This document shows, one piece after another, positions 1 to 8,005 of a stretch of DNA of 15,068 nucleotides. A program made the position numbers and the translations under genes. The stretch covers positions 20,699 to 35,766 of the forward strand of contig DJEH01000062.1 in the NCBI GenBank assembly GCA_002431845.1. Reading direction: 5' to 3'. Every line of letters begins with the position of its first letter. Position 1 is the stretch's first letter. Under the pieces are notes generated by a model, which was not told the DNA's origin, made no database searches, and saw only the letters and a list, made by a program, of their open reading frames with translations. Source of the stretch: Prevotellaceae bacterium UBA5903 (GTDB taxonomy: Bacteria; Bacteroidota; Bacteroidia; Bacteroidales; Bacteroidaceae).

Positions 1-30
1 AAACAATGTGCTAAGGCATATCAATTAATA

Positions 31-58
31 TTGGACATAATTATATAAATTAATTTTG
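31..58 (+). promoter_or_regulatory. possible recN promoter overlapping the repeat
   Basis: The -7-like TAATTTTG is at 51-58 and a TTG at 31-33 could be the -33 element. The gap between them is 17 bases, shorter than the usual 19-21 or so, which makes this a weak call. Initiation here would give a leader of about 50 nt before recN. No better TAnnTTTG match is present between the window edge and the recN start. Confidence 0.25.
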
Positions 59-70
59 AATACCTACTTA
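50..70 (+). repeat. 21-bp dispersed intergenic repeat, copy 1
   Basis: This is the first of three perfect copies of a 21-bp sequence that begins TTAATTTTGAATACCTACTT. It lies 46 bp before the recN start and reads in the same direction as recN. Copies 1 and 3 also share the preceding A (position 49), giving 22 bp, and copies 1 and 2 share one extra T on the other side. Three identical 21-mers in 15 kb cannot be chance. Bases 51-58 (TAATTTTG) match the Bacteroidetes -7 consensus TAnnTTTG, so this copy may form part of the recN promoter. The function is unknown. Confidence 0.85.
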
Positions 71-116
71 TAATATTAGATGTTACAATATTTCATCAAA
101 TACTTAAATAGTACAT

Positions 117-1784
117 ATGCTTCAACATTTAACCATACAGCACTACGCTTTAATAGAAAGCCTTGACATTGACTTTCATAAAGGTTTCTCAGTAATTACA
201 GGAGAAACTGGTGCAGGTAAGAGCATTATGCTCGGTGCACTCAACCTTCTTTTAGGCGGAAGAGCAGATGCTAAAGCCATACAAAACGGACAAAAGAAAT
301 GCATGGTAGAAGCATCGTTTCAAATAGGAGGATTAGGTTTAGAACCATTCTTTGCAAACAACGATATTGACTACGATGCAAATGATTGTATTGTGCGTCG
401 TGAGGTGCTTCAGTCTGGAAAGAGTAGAGCTTTTATCAACGATACGCCAGTCTCTATATCAAAATTAAAAGAGATTGGAGTTTCACTTATAGACATTCAT
501 TCGCAGCACCAAAACTTACTTATACGCAACGAACTTTTTCTCATCAACTCTCTTGACATTATGGCATCGCAGCCCCAATTAGTGTCAAGTTATAAGTGCT
601 TATATGGACAATGCAAACAAGCTTTACAAGCACTTAAGCTACTTGAAGAAAGTGCTATTAAGGGACGCTCTAACGAAGATTATTTGAGATTTCAACTTAA
701 CCAAATTGATGAGTTAGAACTTCAAGATGGCGAACAAACAGACCTTGAGAACGAGCAGAACATTTTGGGACATGCTGAAGAAATAAAACAAGGTTTATAT
801 CAAGCTAAGGGACTTCTAGGCAATGATGAAATAAGCATTTCGCATAACATAAGGCAAGCTATAGAATCGCTTGAAAGCATTGCCAACAACTATGAAGATG
901 CACACACTTTGGCAGAACGTATGCAGAGTGTACGCATTGAATTAGATGATATAGAGGCAGAAATAGAACATGCTGCCGATAGTATAGACTACGACCCTGC
1001 GCGTCTGCAATATGTTGAAGAACGTCTTAGTAGTATTTACGAACTAGAACAGAAGCACGCTGTTTCTACAATAGAAGAACTACAAGAAAAAGCAGACAAT
1101 ATGCGTAAAGAATTAGAGAGCATAGACAATGTAGACGAAGATATTCAACGTCAGAAAGCAGAAGTTGAACGCTTATTGACTTTACGTGCAAAAGTTGCAG
1201 CACAACTTACAGCTGTACGTAAAAAGGCAGCTCTATTGATACAGGCAGAACTCACAGAAACACTTAAAGGCTTAGGGATGCCCAATACGCGCATTGAAAT
1301 AAAAATTGCCCCTCGTCAAGATCCTGACAACACAGGTGCTGATAAAGTAACATTCTTATTTTCTGCTAACAAAAATGTTCCTTTACAAGATGTCAGTGCT
1401 ATCGCATCGGGTGGCGAAATTGCACGTCTTATGTTAGCACTTAAAGAGCTTATAGCACGCCGTACTCAATTGCCAACTATTGTTTTTGACGAGATTGATA
1501 CAGGGGTATCAGGCACTATGGCCGAGCGCATGGCACAGGTAATGAAACAGATGTCAGCCAATTGCCAAGTGCTCTGCATTACTCACTTACCACAAATTGC
1601 AGCATGGGGCAATCATCACTTCCGTGTATACAAAGAAGATTCAAATGGCTCTACACGTAGCCACATCCAGCCGCTTAATACGGAGGAAAGAATAACAGAA
1701 TTAGCCCATATGCTTTCTGGCGAGCGTCTTTCTGATGCAGCTATTGAAAATGCAAAAACGCTCATTCTAAACGCTCATAACTAA
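117..1784 (+). CDS. recN: DNA repair protein RecN
   Basis: RecN is an SMC-like ATPase that acts at DNA double-strand breaks together with RecA and helps keep broken ends and sister chromosomes together for recombinational repair. The 555-residue length is normal for the family. The N-terminal head carries Walker A GETGAGKS at residues 29-36. The middle, about 160-360, is Glu/Lys/Leu-rich and fits the coiled-coil arms. The C-terminal head carries the ABC signature SGGE at 431-434 and Walker B VFDEID at 456-461 with the catalytic Asp458-Glu459, followed by the D-loop GVSGTMAERM and the switch ITHLPQIAA. The ATG at 117 places the usual MLQHLTI start correctly; no Shine-Dalgarno sequence precedes it, as is normal in Bacteroidetes. 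Only 67 bp separate it from the next gene on the same strand, so they may be cotranscribed. Confidence 0.97.
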   Translation: MLQHLTIQHYALIESLDIDFHKGFSVITGETGAGKSIMLGALNLLLGGRADAKAIQNGQKKCMVEASFQIGGLGLEPFFANNDIDYDANDCIVRREVLQSGKSRAFINDTPVSISKLKEIGVSLIDIHSQHQNLLIRNELFLINSLDIMASQPQLVSSYKCLYGQCKQALQALKLLEESAIKGRSNEDYLRFQLNQIDELELQDGEQTDLENEQNILGHAEEIKQGLYQAKGLLGNDEISISHNIRQAIESLESIANNYEDAHTLAERMQSVRIELDDIEAEIEHAADSIDYDPARLQYVEERLSSIYELEQKHAVSTIEELQEKADNMRKELESIDNVDEDIQRQKAEVERLLTLRAKVAAQLTAVRKKAALLIQAELTETLKGLGMPNTRIEIKIAPRQDPDNTGADKVTFLFSANKNVPLQDVSAIASGGEIARLMLALKELIARRTQLPTIVFDEIDTGVSGTMAERMAQVMKQMSANCQVLCITHLPQIAAWGNHHFRVYKEDSNGSTRSHIQPLNTEERITELAHMLSGERLSDAAIENAKTLILNAHN

Positions 1785-1851
1785 ATGCTTAATACCCACA
1801 CAATAGGCAAAAGCACTGCCACTAATCATCATATATAAAATCATTTTAAAC

Positions 1852-3558
1852 ATGATAAAGTACGTTCTATCTTCACTCATATTTTTCACTTCATTATTCT
1901 CGTATGCCGCCAAAGTATCTTCAAAAGATGCTTATAAAGCAATGCTTAATTTGTATGCATACAATATAGATGGGAAATTGCTTCATACTGGAACAGCATT
2001 CTATATCGATAATAACGGAACGGCTATAACATCTTATAATACAATTAAAAAAGCATACCTAATTGAAGTATCAGACTATAAAGGAAGACGCTACAAATTA
2101 CACCGCATTTTAGGAGCGAACTCAACCACCGACTTGGTTAAATTCAATCTTAGTAATGTTTCTAAAAACGACTTCTTTAGTATCTCTACTACCCCCACAT
2201 CTAAAGGCTCTAACCTTTTGATTGTTCATTATACAACAGACAAAAAGCGCACACCACTTGAAGTTTCCATTAACTCGCAAGAGCCCTTTAACAACTATAA
2301 TTATTATCACATAAGTGCAGCTAATGACAGCGTAAATTTCAACTGCCCTCTTATTGATGCTGAAGGTAACATCGTTGCCATTGTGCAACAAAACGTTGAT
2401 AAAAATGCAAATAAAGCCTGTGCTATAGACGCACGCTTTATTAATGATTTAAGTATCAACGCTACAGCCGCCATCAATTCAGACTTAACAGCCTTGCATC
2501 TGCCCAAAGCTTTACCGCAAGATGCTAAAGATGCTCTTACATACCTTTACATCATGCCCACAAACGATTCTATTGCATGTACTACGGCCTATGCCGACTA
2601 TATCTCAGCATACCCCAACAAGCCTGAAGGCTATATGCAAAGAGGCACATTCTATGCTGCAAAAAATAATTTAGAACTTGCTAATACAAACTTTTCCATT
2701 GCTATTGAAAAGTCTAATGCAAACGATACTACATCTATTACCACAGATGCCATACACAACTCTATCAGCCGCATTATTTACAACAAAATAATGGAGCAAG
2801 GTAAGGACTCTACACTAACTAATGGATGGACGCTCTCGCGTGCTGAAGAAGAAGCAGAAAAAGCATATGCCATACATCCTTACACACTCTATTTGGTACA
2901 GAGAGGAAACTGTCTGTATGCAGAAAAAAAATATAAACAAGCGTTTGATTGCTTCAAGAAAGCATGCGATGACAAACAATTTGTTTCGAGCGAGACTTTC
3001 TTCTCAGCTGCACGTTCACTTGAACTTAGCCAAGGTGATGCAAAAGAAGTCATTACATTACTTGATAGTTGCATTGCACGCATTCCATCGCAAAACAAAG
3101 CACGTTACGCACAATTCTACTTCGAACGCTCACAACGTTTGGTAAAGGCTAAAAAGTATCGCAAGGCCGTGGCAGACTACAACGAATACGAACAACTTGT
3201 AGGACCACGCAATTTGAGCGACCAATTCTACTATATGCGCTCGCGTGCCGAAGAGAATGCTCACATGTACCAGCAAGCTCTTGACGACTTACATACAGCT
3301 ATTGCCACTGCCAATAACCCTATACTTTACCAAATAGACGAAGCCGCTCTTCTGCTCAACATAGGCGAATATCAAAGTGCCATACAAGCCGCCCAAAACA
3401 TATTGAAACAATTACCCGAGAACCCAGACTGCTACAAAATTCTTGGCATTGCACATGGCGAGCTCAAGCACAAAGCACAAGCTCTGCAATATCTTAAAAA
3501 AGCACAAGAGCTTGGCGATGACTCTGTAAAGAAACTGCTTGAAAGGTATAATAAGTAA
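1852..3558 (+). CDS. secreted degenerate trypsin-like / TPR repeat protein
   Basis: The 568-residue protein starts with a signal peptide (hydrophobic residues 4-18, likely cleavage after SYA at about 19). Residues 35-200 look like a trypsin/HtrA-type fold: GTAFYIDNNGTAITSYNTI resembles the stretch that normally ends in the catalytic His, TDLVKFNL at 93-100 keeps the Asp (Asp94), and NCPLIDAEGNIVAI at 164-177 resembles the segment after the catalytic Ser. By this alignment the His position is Asn63 and the GNSGG motif is replaced by VNFNC, with Phe163 where Ser should be, so proteolysis is unlikely. From about 255 to the end there are six or more TPR-like units, for example at 257-290, 345-375, 418-447, 456-487, 491-520 and 525-555. 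It is probably a periplasmic or surface scaffold or binding protein. The exact role is unknown. It sits between recN and a porin-like gene on the same strand. Confidence 0.8.
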   Translation: MIKYVLSSLIFFTSLFSYAAKVSSKDAYKAMLNLYAYNIDGKLLHTGTAFYIDNNGTAITSYNTIKKAYLIEVSDYKGRRYKLHRILGANSTTDLVKFNLSNVSKNDFFSISTTPTSKGSNLLIVHYTTDKKRTPLEVSINSQEPFNNYNYYHISAANDSVNFNCPLIDAEGNIVAIVQQNVDKNANKACAIDARFINDLSINATAAINSDLTALHLPKALPQDAKDALTYLYIMPTNDSIACTTAYADYISAYPNKPEGYMQRGTFYAAKNNLELANTNFSIAIEKSNANDTTSITTDAIHNSISRIIYNKIMEQGKDSTLTNGWTLSRAEEEAEKAYAIHPYTLYLVQRGNCLYAEKKYKQAFDCFKKACDDKQFVSSETFFSAARSLELSQGDAKEVITLLDSCIARIPSQNKARYAQFYFERSQRLVKAKKYRKAVADYNEYEQLVGPRNLSDQFYYMRSRAEENAHMYQQALDDLHTAIATANNPILYQIDEAALLLNIGEYQSAIQAAQNILKQLPENPDCYKILGIAHGELKHKAQALQYLKKAQELGDDSVKKLLERYNK

Positions 3559-3693
3559 CATATCATTTTATTATCGAAATCTTTTCTATTTATCATACAG
3601 CACATCGTTATGATGCATACAATATTTAATAAAAGGCATAAATGCCATTCCCATGTTGTACACTACTACATAGCCCAATACGATTCTTGTGTA

Positions 3694-5958
3694 ATGTTTT
3701 CTGTTAAGATGTTGCGATTTGTGTTAGTATGTAGCATAATGCTATTGAATGCATCAGCACTTGCTTATGCACAAAATATTCGCAACTCGCTCAATCCCTA
3801 TCTCAACGGAGCCTTACAAGACGAGAACAAAGAAAGTGGTTTCAGCAGCGATAGTATAGAACACACCGACGTGCCCGAAGGCATTTATGCTTGGCACATT
3901 GACCCGCGCTTTGGCGACATCACTCCTGCACCCTATGACACCATTCCGCATGGATTTCAAAATGACAACCAAACTTCTGGTGAAAAAGGTCATTACAACT
4001 TTACAGGCAATTTAGGTGCACCTCGTTTAAGCCGATTTTTCAACGAACAGGGCGCCAATATGCAACGTAATCCATTTATATTTAAATTGCCCTACGATTA
4101 TTTCATTAAAAACACAGAAGATATACTTTTTACAAACACAAAATCACCTTTTACCAACCTTACATACCATTCATGTGGAAACAATCAAAATGGCGAAGAC
4201 CGACTAAAAGCGTTGTTTTCTGTCAATGCAGGTAAACGTTGGGGTATGGGATTTAAGGCTGACTATCTTTACGGGCGCGGATATTATCAAGGACAATCCA
4301 CTGCCGACTTCGATGGTACAGTATTCCTCTCTTATCGCAGCGAACAATACCAAATGCACACTTATGTTCAGCACACTTATCTTAAAACCCGCGAGAACGG
4401 AGGCATCGAAAACGATGACTATGTAAAACGTCCTGAAAGCTTTCCCACCCGCTATGGAACAGCCGATATGCCAATTAACCTAGAACGTGCATGGAATAAA
4501 ATAGGCGGAAATCAAGTATATCTGACACACCATTATAGCATTGGCATTCATCGCTTTTACGACTACAAAGGACGAGTTGTCAAGGACCCCGATGCCTATA
4601 GAGCTTCTCACCTAAAGATGCAGCAAGACTCTTTGATAAAAATAGGTGTAAACAATGACTCTATCAAATCAGAACAACCTCGCGTTCCTCGGTTAGGCAA
4701 TGTATCACTAAGCAATGCCGAAAAAACGGCCCCTACTGCCATTGACACGCTTAAACTGACGTCTGAATTTATACCAGTTACAAGTTTTATCCATACTTTA
4801 AAAATAGACGACAACACACGCAAGTTTATTTCTAACGAATCAAACACTGCTGATAATCCTGGATATTTCAAAGATTTTTATCTATCTGGCGAAACTGCTT
4901 TCGACCGCACACATCACTTTGGCATAGAAAACACCTTTGCTGTTGAACTTCACGAAGGCATGAACCATTGGATGAAAATGGGACTTCGTCTTTATGGCAA
5001 GCACGAATTGGCTAAATTTGATTTTCGCTTACCACTTGATGTACAGATAAATCGAAAAACAAAATTTACAGAAAACTACTTTACCCTTGGTGGACAGATT
5101 ATAGAGCAACACAACAAGTTTATACGCTATAAAGTTTTAGGCGAAGTGCGTACCACTGGTACTGATTGGGGAGAATTTAATGTTGAAGGCAACATATCAC
5201 TGAGTTTGCCTATCAAGCGCGATTCTCTACAATTGCTTGTCAATGGTTTTGTGCGTAATGAGCGTCCAAGTTTCTACTATCGTCACTTTTATGCACGCAA
5301 TGCATGGTGGGATAACAATGACTTAAACAAAGTATTTCGTGCTCGTGTCAATGCTACGTTACGCTACAAAGACACCCGTCTCACGGCATCGCTTGAGAAT
5401 ATCCAGAATTATCTGTATTTTCAAGAGACGCTCACACCTTTCCAAAATAGCGATAACTACTTATCCTATCATCATAGCGTGAACGTGGCACAAGCAAGCA
5501 AGAATACACAGCTTCTTGCCATCGTGCTTAATCAAGATTTCCATTGGGGAATATTTCATTGGGACAACGAGTTTGCATACCAAACAAGCACAAATAAGAG
5601 TGTTCTGCCCGTTCCCGCATTCAATCTCTATAGTAATCTGTACCTCAAATTCCGCATAGCTAAAGTTTTGCTTACCGAATTAGGAGCAGACATACGCTAC
5701 TTCACGCGTTATAAGGCACCAGATTATTCGCCTATCATTGGCCAATACGCAGTGCAAGATGCCACATATAGCACAAACGTAGGCAACTACCCTATAATAA
5801 ATGCCTATATTAACTTTCATCTAAAGCGCACGCGTTTTTATCTGATGGCTTCACACCTCAACTACTCTTCGGGTACAGGAAATCCATTCCTCGTCCCCCA
5901 CTATCCACTCAATCGGATGACCATACATTTTGGCATTTCGTGGAATTTTATAAACTAA
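3694..5958 (+). CDS. putative porin, outer-membrane beta-barrel (Porin_10-like)
   Basis: This large protein resembles the Bacteroidetes-specific putative porin family (Pfam Porin_10, formerly a DUF). The frame is open from 3610, but the first 28 codons do not look like a leader. Starting at ATG 3694 gives MFSVKMLRFVLVCSIMLL then ALAYAQ, a good signal peptide; ATG 3709 is also possible. Numbering from 3694 (754 aa), an N-terminal YAWHIDPRFGD at about 65-75 and GNLGAPRLSR at about 105-114 match what is typical of this family. The rest is rich in aromatic residues with alternating polar and hydrophobic strands, and the protein ends FGISWNFIN, an aromatic-rich last strand as expected for Bam-dependent insertion. 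The substrate is unknown. The upstream TPR gene ends 135 bp before this start, and I see no clear promoter in the gap. A two-way terminator follows 9 bp after the stop. Confidence 0.82.
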   Translation: MFSVKMLRFVLVCSIMLLNASALAYAQNIRNSLNPYLNGALQDENKESGFSSDSIEHTDVPEGIYAWHIDPRFGDITPAPYDTIPHGFQNDNQTSGEKGHYNFTGNLGAPRLSRFFNEQGANMQRNPFIFKLPYDYFIKNTEDILFTNTKSPFTNLTYHSCGNNQNGEDRLKALFSVNAGKRWGMGFKADYLYGRGYYQGQSTADFDGTVFLSYRSEQYQMHTYVQHTYLKTRENGGIENDDYVKRPESFPTRYGTADMPINLERAWNKIGGNQVYLTHHYSIGIHRFYDYKGRVVKDPDAYRASHLKMQQDSLIKIGVNNDSIKSEQPRVPRLGNVSLSNAEKTAPTAIDTLKLTSEFIPVTSFIHTLKIDDNTRKFISNESNTADNPGYFKDFYLSGETAFDRTHHFGIENTFAVELHEGMNHWMKMGLRLYGKHELAKFDFRLPLDVQINRKTKFTENYFTLGGQIIEQHNKFIRYKVLGEVRTTGTDWGEFNVEGNISLSLPIKRDSLQLLVNGFVRNERPSFYYRHFYARNAWWDNNDLNKVFRARVNATLRYKDTRLTASLENIQNYLYFQETLTPFQNSDNYLSYHHSVNVAQASKNTQLLAIVLNQDFHWGIFHWDNEFAYQTSTNKSVLPVPAFNLYSNLYLKFRIAKVLLTELGADIRYFTRYKAPDYSPIIGQYAVQDATYSTNVGNYPIINAYINFHLKRTRFYLMASHLNYSSGTGNPFLVPHYPLNRMTIHFGISWNFIN

Positions 5959-5967
5959 GTAGTCAAG

Positions 5968-6024
5968 ATAAAGAAAGAACTGCATTAAGGTTTGTATTGA
6001 ACCCTAATGCAGTTCTTTCTTTAT
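5968..6024. terminator. bidirectional intrinsic terminator between convergent genes
   Basis: A perfect 18-bp stem pairs AAAGAAAGAACTGCATTA (5970-5987) with 6005-6022, extended by two more A-T pairs at the base and two G-C pairs near the loop. A T-rich stretch follows the stem on the + strand and an A-rich one precedes it, so it can terminate both the porin transcript and the oppositely directed sigma-module transcript. Confidence 0.9.
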
Positions 6025-6041
6025 TTTAGCTGTCTATTTTA

Positions 6042-6527
6042 TTATCTTGTCATTTTCCTAAACAATCGTCTACCGAAACTACGATCAGCATCAAAAGCTT
6101 TAATCAATTTCTTTGCACCAACTATACGCATTAGACGAACTTGATATTGTGCTTCCAAACGATGTTGCTTTTTGTCTAATTCTCCAACATCAGCAAGCAC
6201 ACGTTTACAATCTCTTTCCGACATATTCTGATTAGCAGCCTTGCCGATTGCACTTCCTTTCTGTCGTTCAATAGCCCGTAGCTTTTCTTTCATTTCAAAG
6301 TATATAGGCATAAATGCCTTCGCCTCATTAGCTGTCATGCCAGATTCACATGCAATAAACGCAGCTAATTCCTTATGAAACTGTTCTGGATTAAACTTTG
6401 GTTCCCTTGGTCGTCCCTCTTGTTGTGGCTGCTGGCACATAGCAGGAGGTGCTTGATTAGCTGCATAAACATCCGTAGCTATAAGTCCGATAAACGACAA
6501 TAATATTAATTTAATAATTGCTTTCAT
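6042..6527 (-). CDS. Spy/CpxP-like small periplasmic protein
   Basis: I choose the ATG at 6527 because MKAIIKLILLSFIGLIATDVYA is a clear signal peptide; a start at 6548 would add seven residues (MPVIIQI) before it. The resulting 161-residue precursor has a Pro/Gln-rich linker at about 25-46, then an all-helical region (47-160) rich in Lys, Arg, Glu and Gln. GMTANEAKAFMPIYFEMKEKL at about 63-83 resembles the LTxxQ-type motif and helices of Spy/CpxP and periplasmic heavy-metal-sensor proteins. Such proteins often serve ECF sigma factors as envelope-stress sensors or chaperones. The start lies inside the end of the preceding gene (17-bp overlap, different frame), which suggests translational coupling. 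It is the last gene of a sigma-factor module. The family assignment rests on pattern, not on a search. Confidence 0.65.
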   Translation of the reverse strand: MKAIIKLILLSFIGLIATDVYAANQAPPAMCQQPQQEGRPREPKFNPEQFHKELAAFIACESGMTANEAKAFMPIYFEMKEKLRAIERQKGSAIGKAANQNMSERDCKRVLADVGELDKKQHRLEAQYQVRLMRIVGAKKLIKAFDADRSFGRRLFRKMTR

Positions 6528-6876
6528 AATCTGTATAATCACTGGCATTAGCCATCATCAAATAATCGTATATTTCGTCACTTTGTACAGAAGTAGCCCG
6601 ATTTTGGGCCGTTTCTGCATGTACTGCCCCACCCTGTTCTTTAACAGATGTTGGACTAACAAAATATGAGAAAAACACAACTAATGCAGCAACACATGCT
6701 GCTCCTAACCATGGTATCCATCGTACAATGGCCATATCTTCAGCATGCGATGCACCATAAGACGTCTGCTCATTTATTTGCTTCATCACTTGTTGCGTGA
6801 CTTGTGCAAAATAGCCTGCAGGCACCACAAAGGGATTGTGAGTAGAGGCTGGTTTATTTAAATCTATAGTATTCAT
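6511..6876 (-). CDS. small single-pass membrane protein, putative anti-sigma factor
   Basis: The frame opens with a TTG at 6885, but ATG 6876 is the better start and gives 121 residues. The N-terminal cytoplasmic part (1-50) contains NPFVVPAGYFAQVTQQVMKQI at 14-34, of the type FxVPxGYFxxxxxxVMxxI that I recognise from Bacteroidetes proteins encoded directly after ECF sigma genes. One membrane segment spans about 52-73 (WIPWLGAACVAALVVFFSYF). The periplasmic tail ends in an acidic stretch, DEIYDYLMMANASDYTDYE. There is no HxxxCxxC zinc anti-sigma motif and no FecR-like domain. Position and topology suggest that it holds the upstream-encoded sigma factor at the membrane, but this is inference. 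It lies 45 bp downstream of the sigma gene and overlaps the Spy-like gene. Confidence 0.65.
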   Translation of the reverse strand: MNTIDLNKPASTHNPFVVPAGYFAQVTQQVMKQINEQTSYGASHAEDMAIVRWIPWLGAACVAALVVFFSYFVSPTSVKEQGGAVHAETAQNRATSVQSDEIYDYLMMANASDYTDYESNY

Positions 6877-6921
6877 TTCTTGCAATCTTTTACTTATTTG
6901 ATAGTTTAACGAGCAATAAGT

Positions 6922-7461
6922 TTAATCATGTTCATTAAAATATTGCTCAATTTTTTTTACAGCCAAATGATATGAAGTTTTCAATGCCCCTTCGCTTGTA
7001 TTAAGCAACCTACTCATCTCTTCATATTTCATTTCTTCAAAGTATCTGAGGTTAAAAACTACACGTTGCTTCTCAGGCAAACGTGCTATTGCCTGTTGTA
7101 ATTGTAGTTCTGTTTCATCCCCATCAAAATAAGGGTCACTTTCAAGCGTTTGCACTGTATCTGCCATATCATCGTTCAAGCTGTCAGTAGGTCGTTTACG
7201 TTGCATAAACGATATACTCTCATTCAGAGCAATTCTGAACAACCATGTAGATAGTTGCGCTTCGCCTCTAAAACTATCCAACGCATTCCATGCCTTTAAG
7301 TAAGTATTTTGCAACACATCATTGGCATCATCATGATATTGCACTATTCGGCGAATATGCATATACAATTGTGGCGTAAGGTCATTGACCATAGCCTCAA
7401 ACGCATGCGAGCGGGTTGAAGGATTGCGCAGTAGTTCTATGTTATATAAATGGTTTGGCAT
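6922..7461 (-). CDS. ECF-type RNA polymerase sigma-70 factor
   Basis: This 179-residue protein has only the two domains of extracytoplasmic-function sigma factors. Region 2 covers about 21-90: the helix DDANDVLQNTYLKAWNAL (44-61) binds core polymerase and FRGEAQLSTWLFRIALNES (64-82) carries the -10 recognition and melting segment. A linker of about 35 residues, rich in Asp, follows. Region 4 (126-175) has LPEKQRVVFNLRYFEEMKYEEMS and the helix-turn-helix LLNTSEGALKTSYHLAVKKIE for -35 binding. An AGGAG at 7474-7478 on the coding strand lies 12 nt before the ATG, unusual here as most neighbours have no such site. It heads a three-gene module with a membrane protein and a Spy-like protein, so it probably controls an envelope response. 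The target genes cannot be told from the window. Confidence 0.93.
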   Translation of the reverse strand: MPNHLYNIELLRNPSTRSHAFEAMVNDLTPQLYMHIRRIVQYHDDANDVLQNTYLKAWNALDSFRGEAQLSTWLFRIALNESISFMQRKRPTDSLNDDMADTVQTLESDPYFDGDETELQLQQAIARLPEKQRVVFNLRYFEEMKYEEMSRLLNTSEGALKTSYHLAVKKIEQYFNEHD

Positions 7462-7481
7462 TATTATAGTAATCTCCTATT

Positions 7482-7495
7482 TACATACTTATGTA
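7482..7495. promoter_or_regulatory. near-palindrome upstream of the sigma gene
   Basis: TACATA-CT-TATGTA has 6-bp arms and a 2-bp spacer and lies 20 bp before the sigma-factor start. It could be an operator or belong to the 5' leader. The A/T-rich arms make a chance occurrence quite possible, and no promoter elements could be placed around it with confidence. Confidence 0.2.
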
Positions 7496-7499
7496 GAAA

Positions 7500-7549
7500 A
7501 ATAGGAATTAGAAAAGTACTCAAAGTATAGTATTTTTCTAATTCCTATT
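7500..7549 (-). terminator. intrinsic terminator after the small CTD-like gene
   Basis: A perfect 16-bp inverted repeat pairs AATAGGAATTAGAAAA (7500-7515) with 7534-7549 around an 18-nt loop. On the - strand the stem ends in a run of five T (CCTATTTTTCTAC), so it fits a terminator for the gene ending at 7579. Its downstream edge is only 38 bp from the sigma-gene start, so the sigma promoter must overlap or lie within it, or the sigma gene depends on read-through. Confidence 0.75.
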
Positions 7550-7578
7550 GTTAATTGCACACGTTCAACTATTAAGAA

Positions 7579-7953
7579 CTATCCAACCACGCTCACACGA
7601 CGTGTCAGTTTGTTCACATTAACTAAATATATGCCTTTACTAAGTTGCAAACGAATAGTTTTGTCTTGACTATCAATGCGTGTTTCAAACTTCAGTTTAC
7701 CTACAAGATCATAAACCTTCAAATCCTGTCCTTGGCAATTTATGGCATGCACATACAATTGTGAGCCGCGTATGCTTACGCTTACACTTGCATTTTCGTC
7801 ACTCAAAGAAGATAATATTTCTGGCTGCTCCACAAACTCTGATGTTCCAATTGCTACTTCCGTAACCTTTGTAGCTTGAGATTTAGCAGCATAAGAAAAT
7901 GCCATAATGCTTACAAGCGCTATGAGTATATGTTGTTTCATGGGCTTTTTCAT
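7579..7953 (-). CDS. small secreted protein made mostly of a T9SS-like C-terminal domain
   Basis: The 124-residue precursor has a signal peptide (MKKPMKQHILIALVSIMAFSYA, cleavage about 22-25), a short spacer, and then from about 55 to the end a pattern that matches the type A sorting domain of type IX secretion cargo: SVSIRGSQLYVHA, LKVYDLVGKLKFE (78-90), TIRLQLSKGIYLVNV (99-113) and the basic end TRRVSVVG. Normally this domain is the tail of a much larger surface protein; here there is no passenger. It may be a free-standing secreted mini-protein, a decoy, or the surviving end of a larger gene with its own leader. The ATG at 7941 (residue 5) is an alternative start. Cysteine occurs once (Cys73). 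A candidate promoter lies about 50 bp upstream and a strong terminator follows. Confidence 0.7.
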   Translation of the reverse strand: MKKPMKQHILIALVSIMAFSYAAKSQATKVTEVAIGTSEFVEQPEILSSLSDENASVSVSIRGSQLYVHAINCQGQDLKVYDLVGKLKFETRIDSQDKTIRLQLSKGIYLVNVNKLTRRVSVVG

Positions 7954-8005
7954 TTTATATTGTTACTTAAGGCATAGCATATGCCAATTAAATATTTTAA
8001 TATTG

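Noticed and set aside
3610..3693. Upstream ATG extending the porin by 28 residues
   Set aside because: The extra residues are not signal-peptide-like and would push the clear leader sequence into the interior; ATG 3694 or 3709 is more credible.
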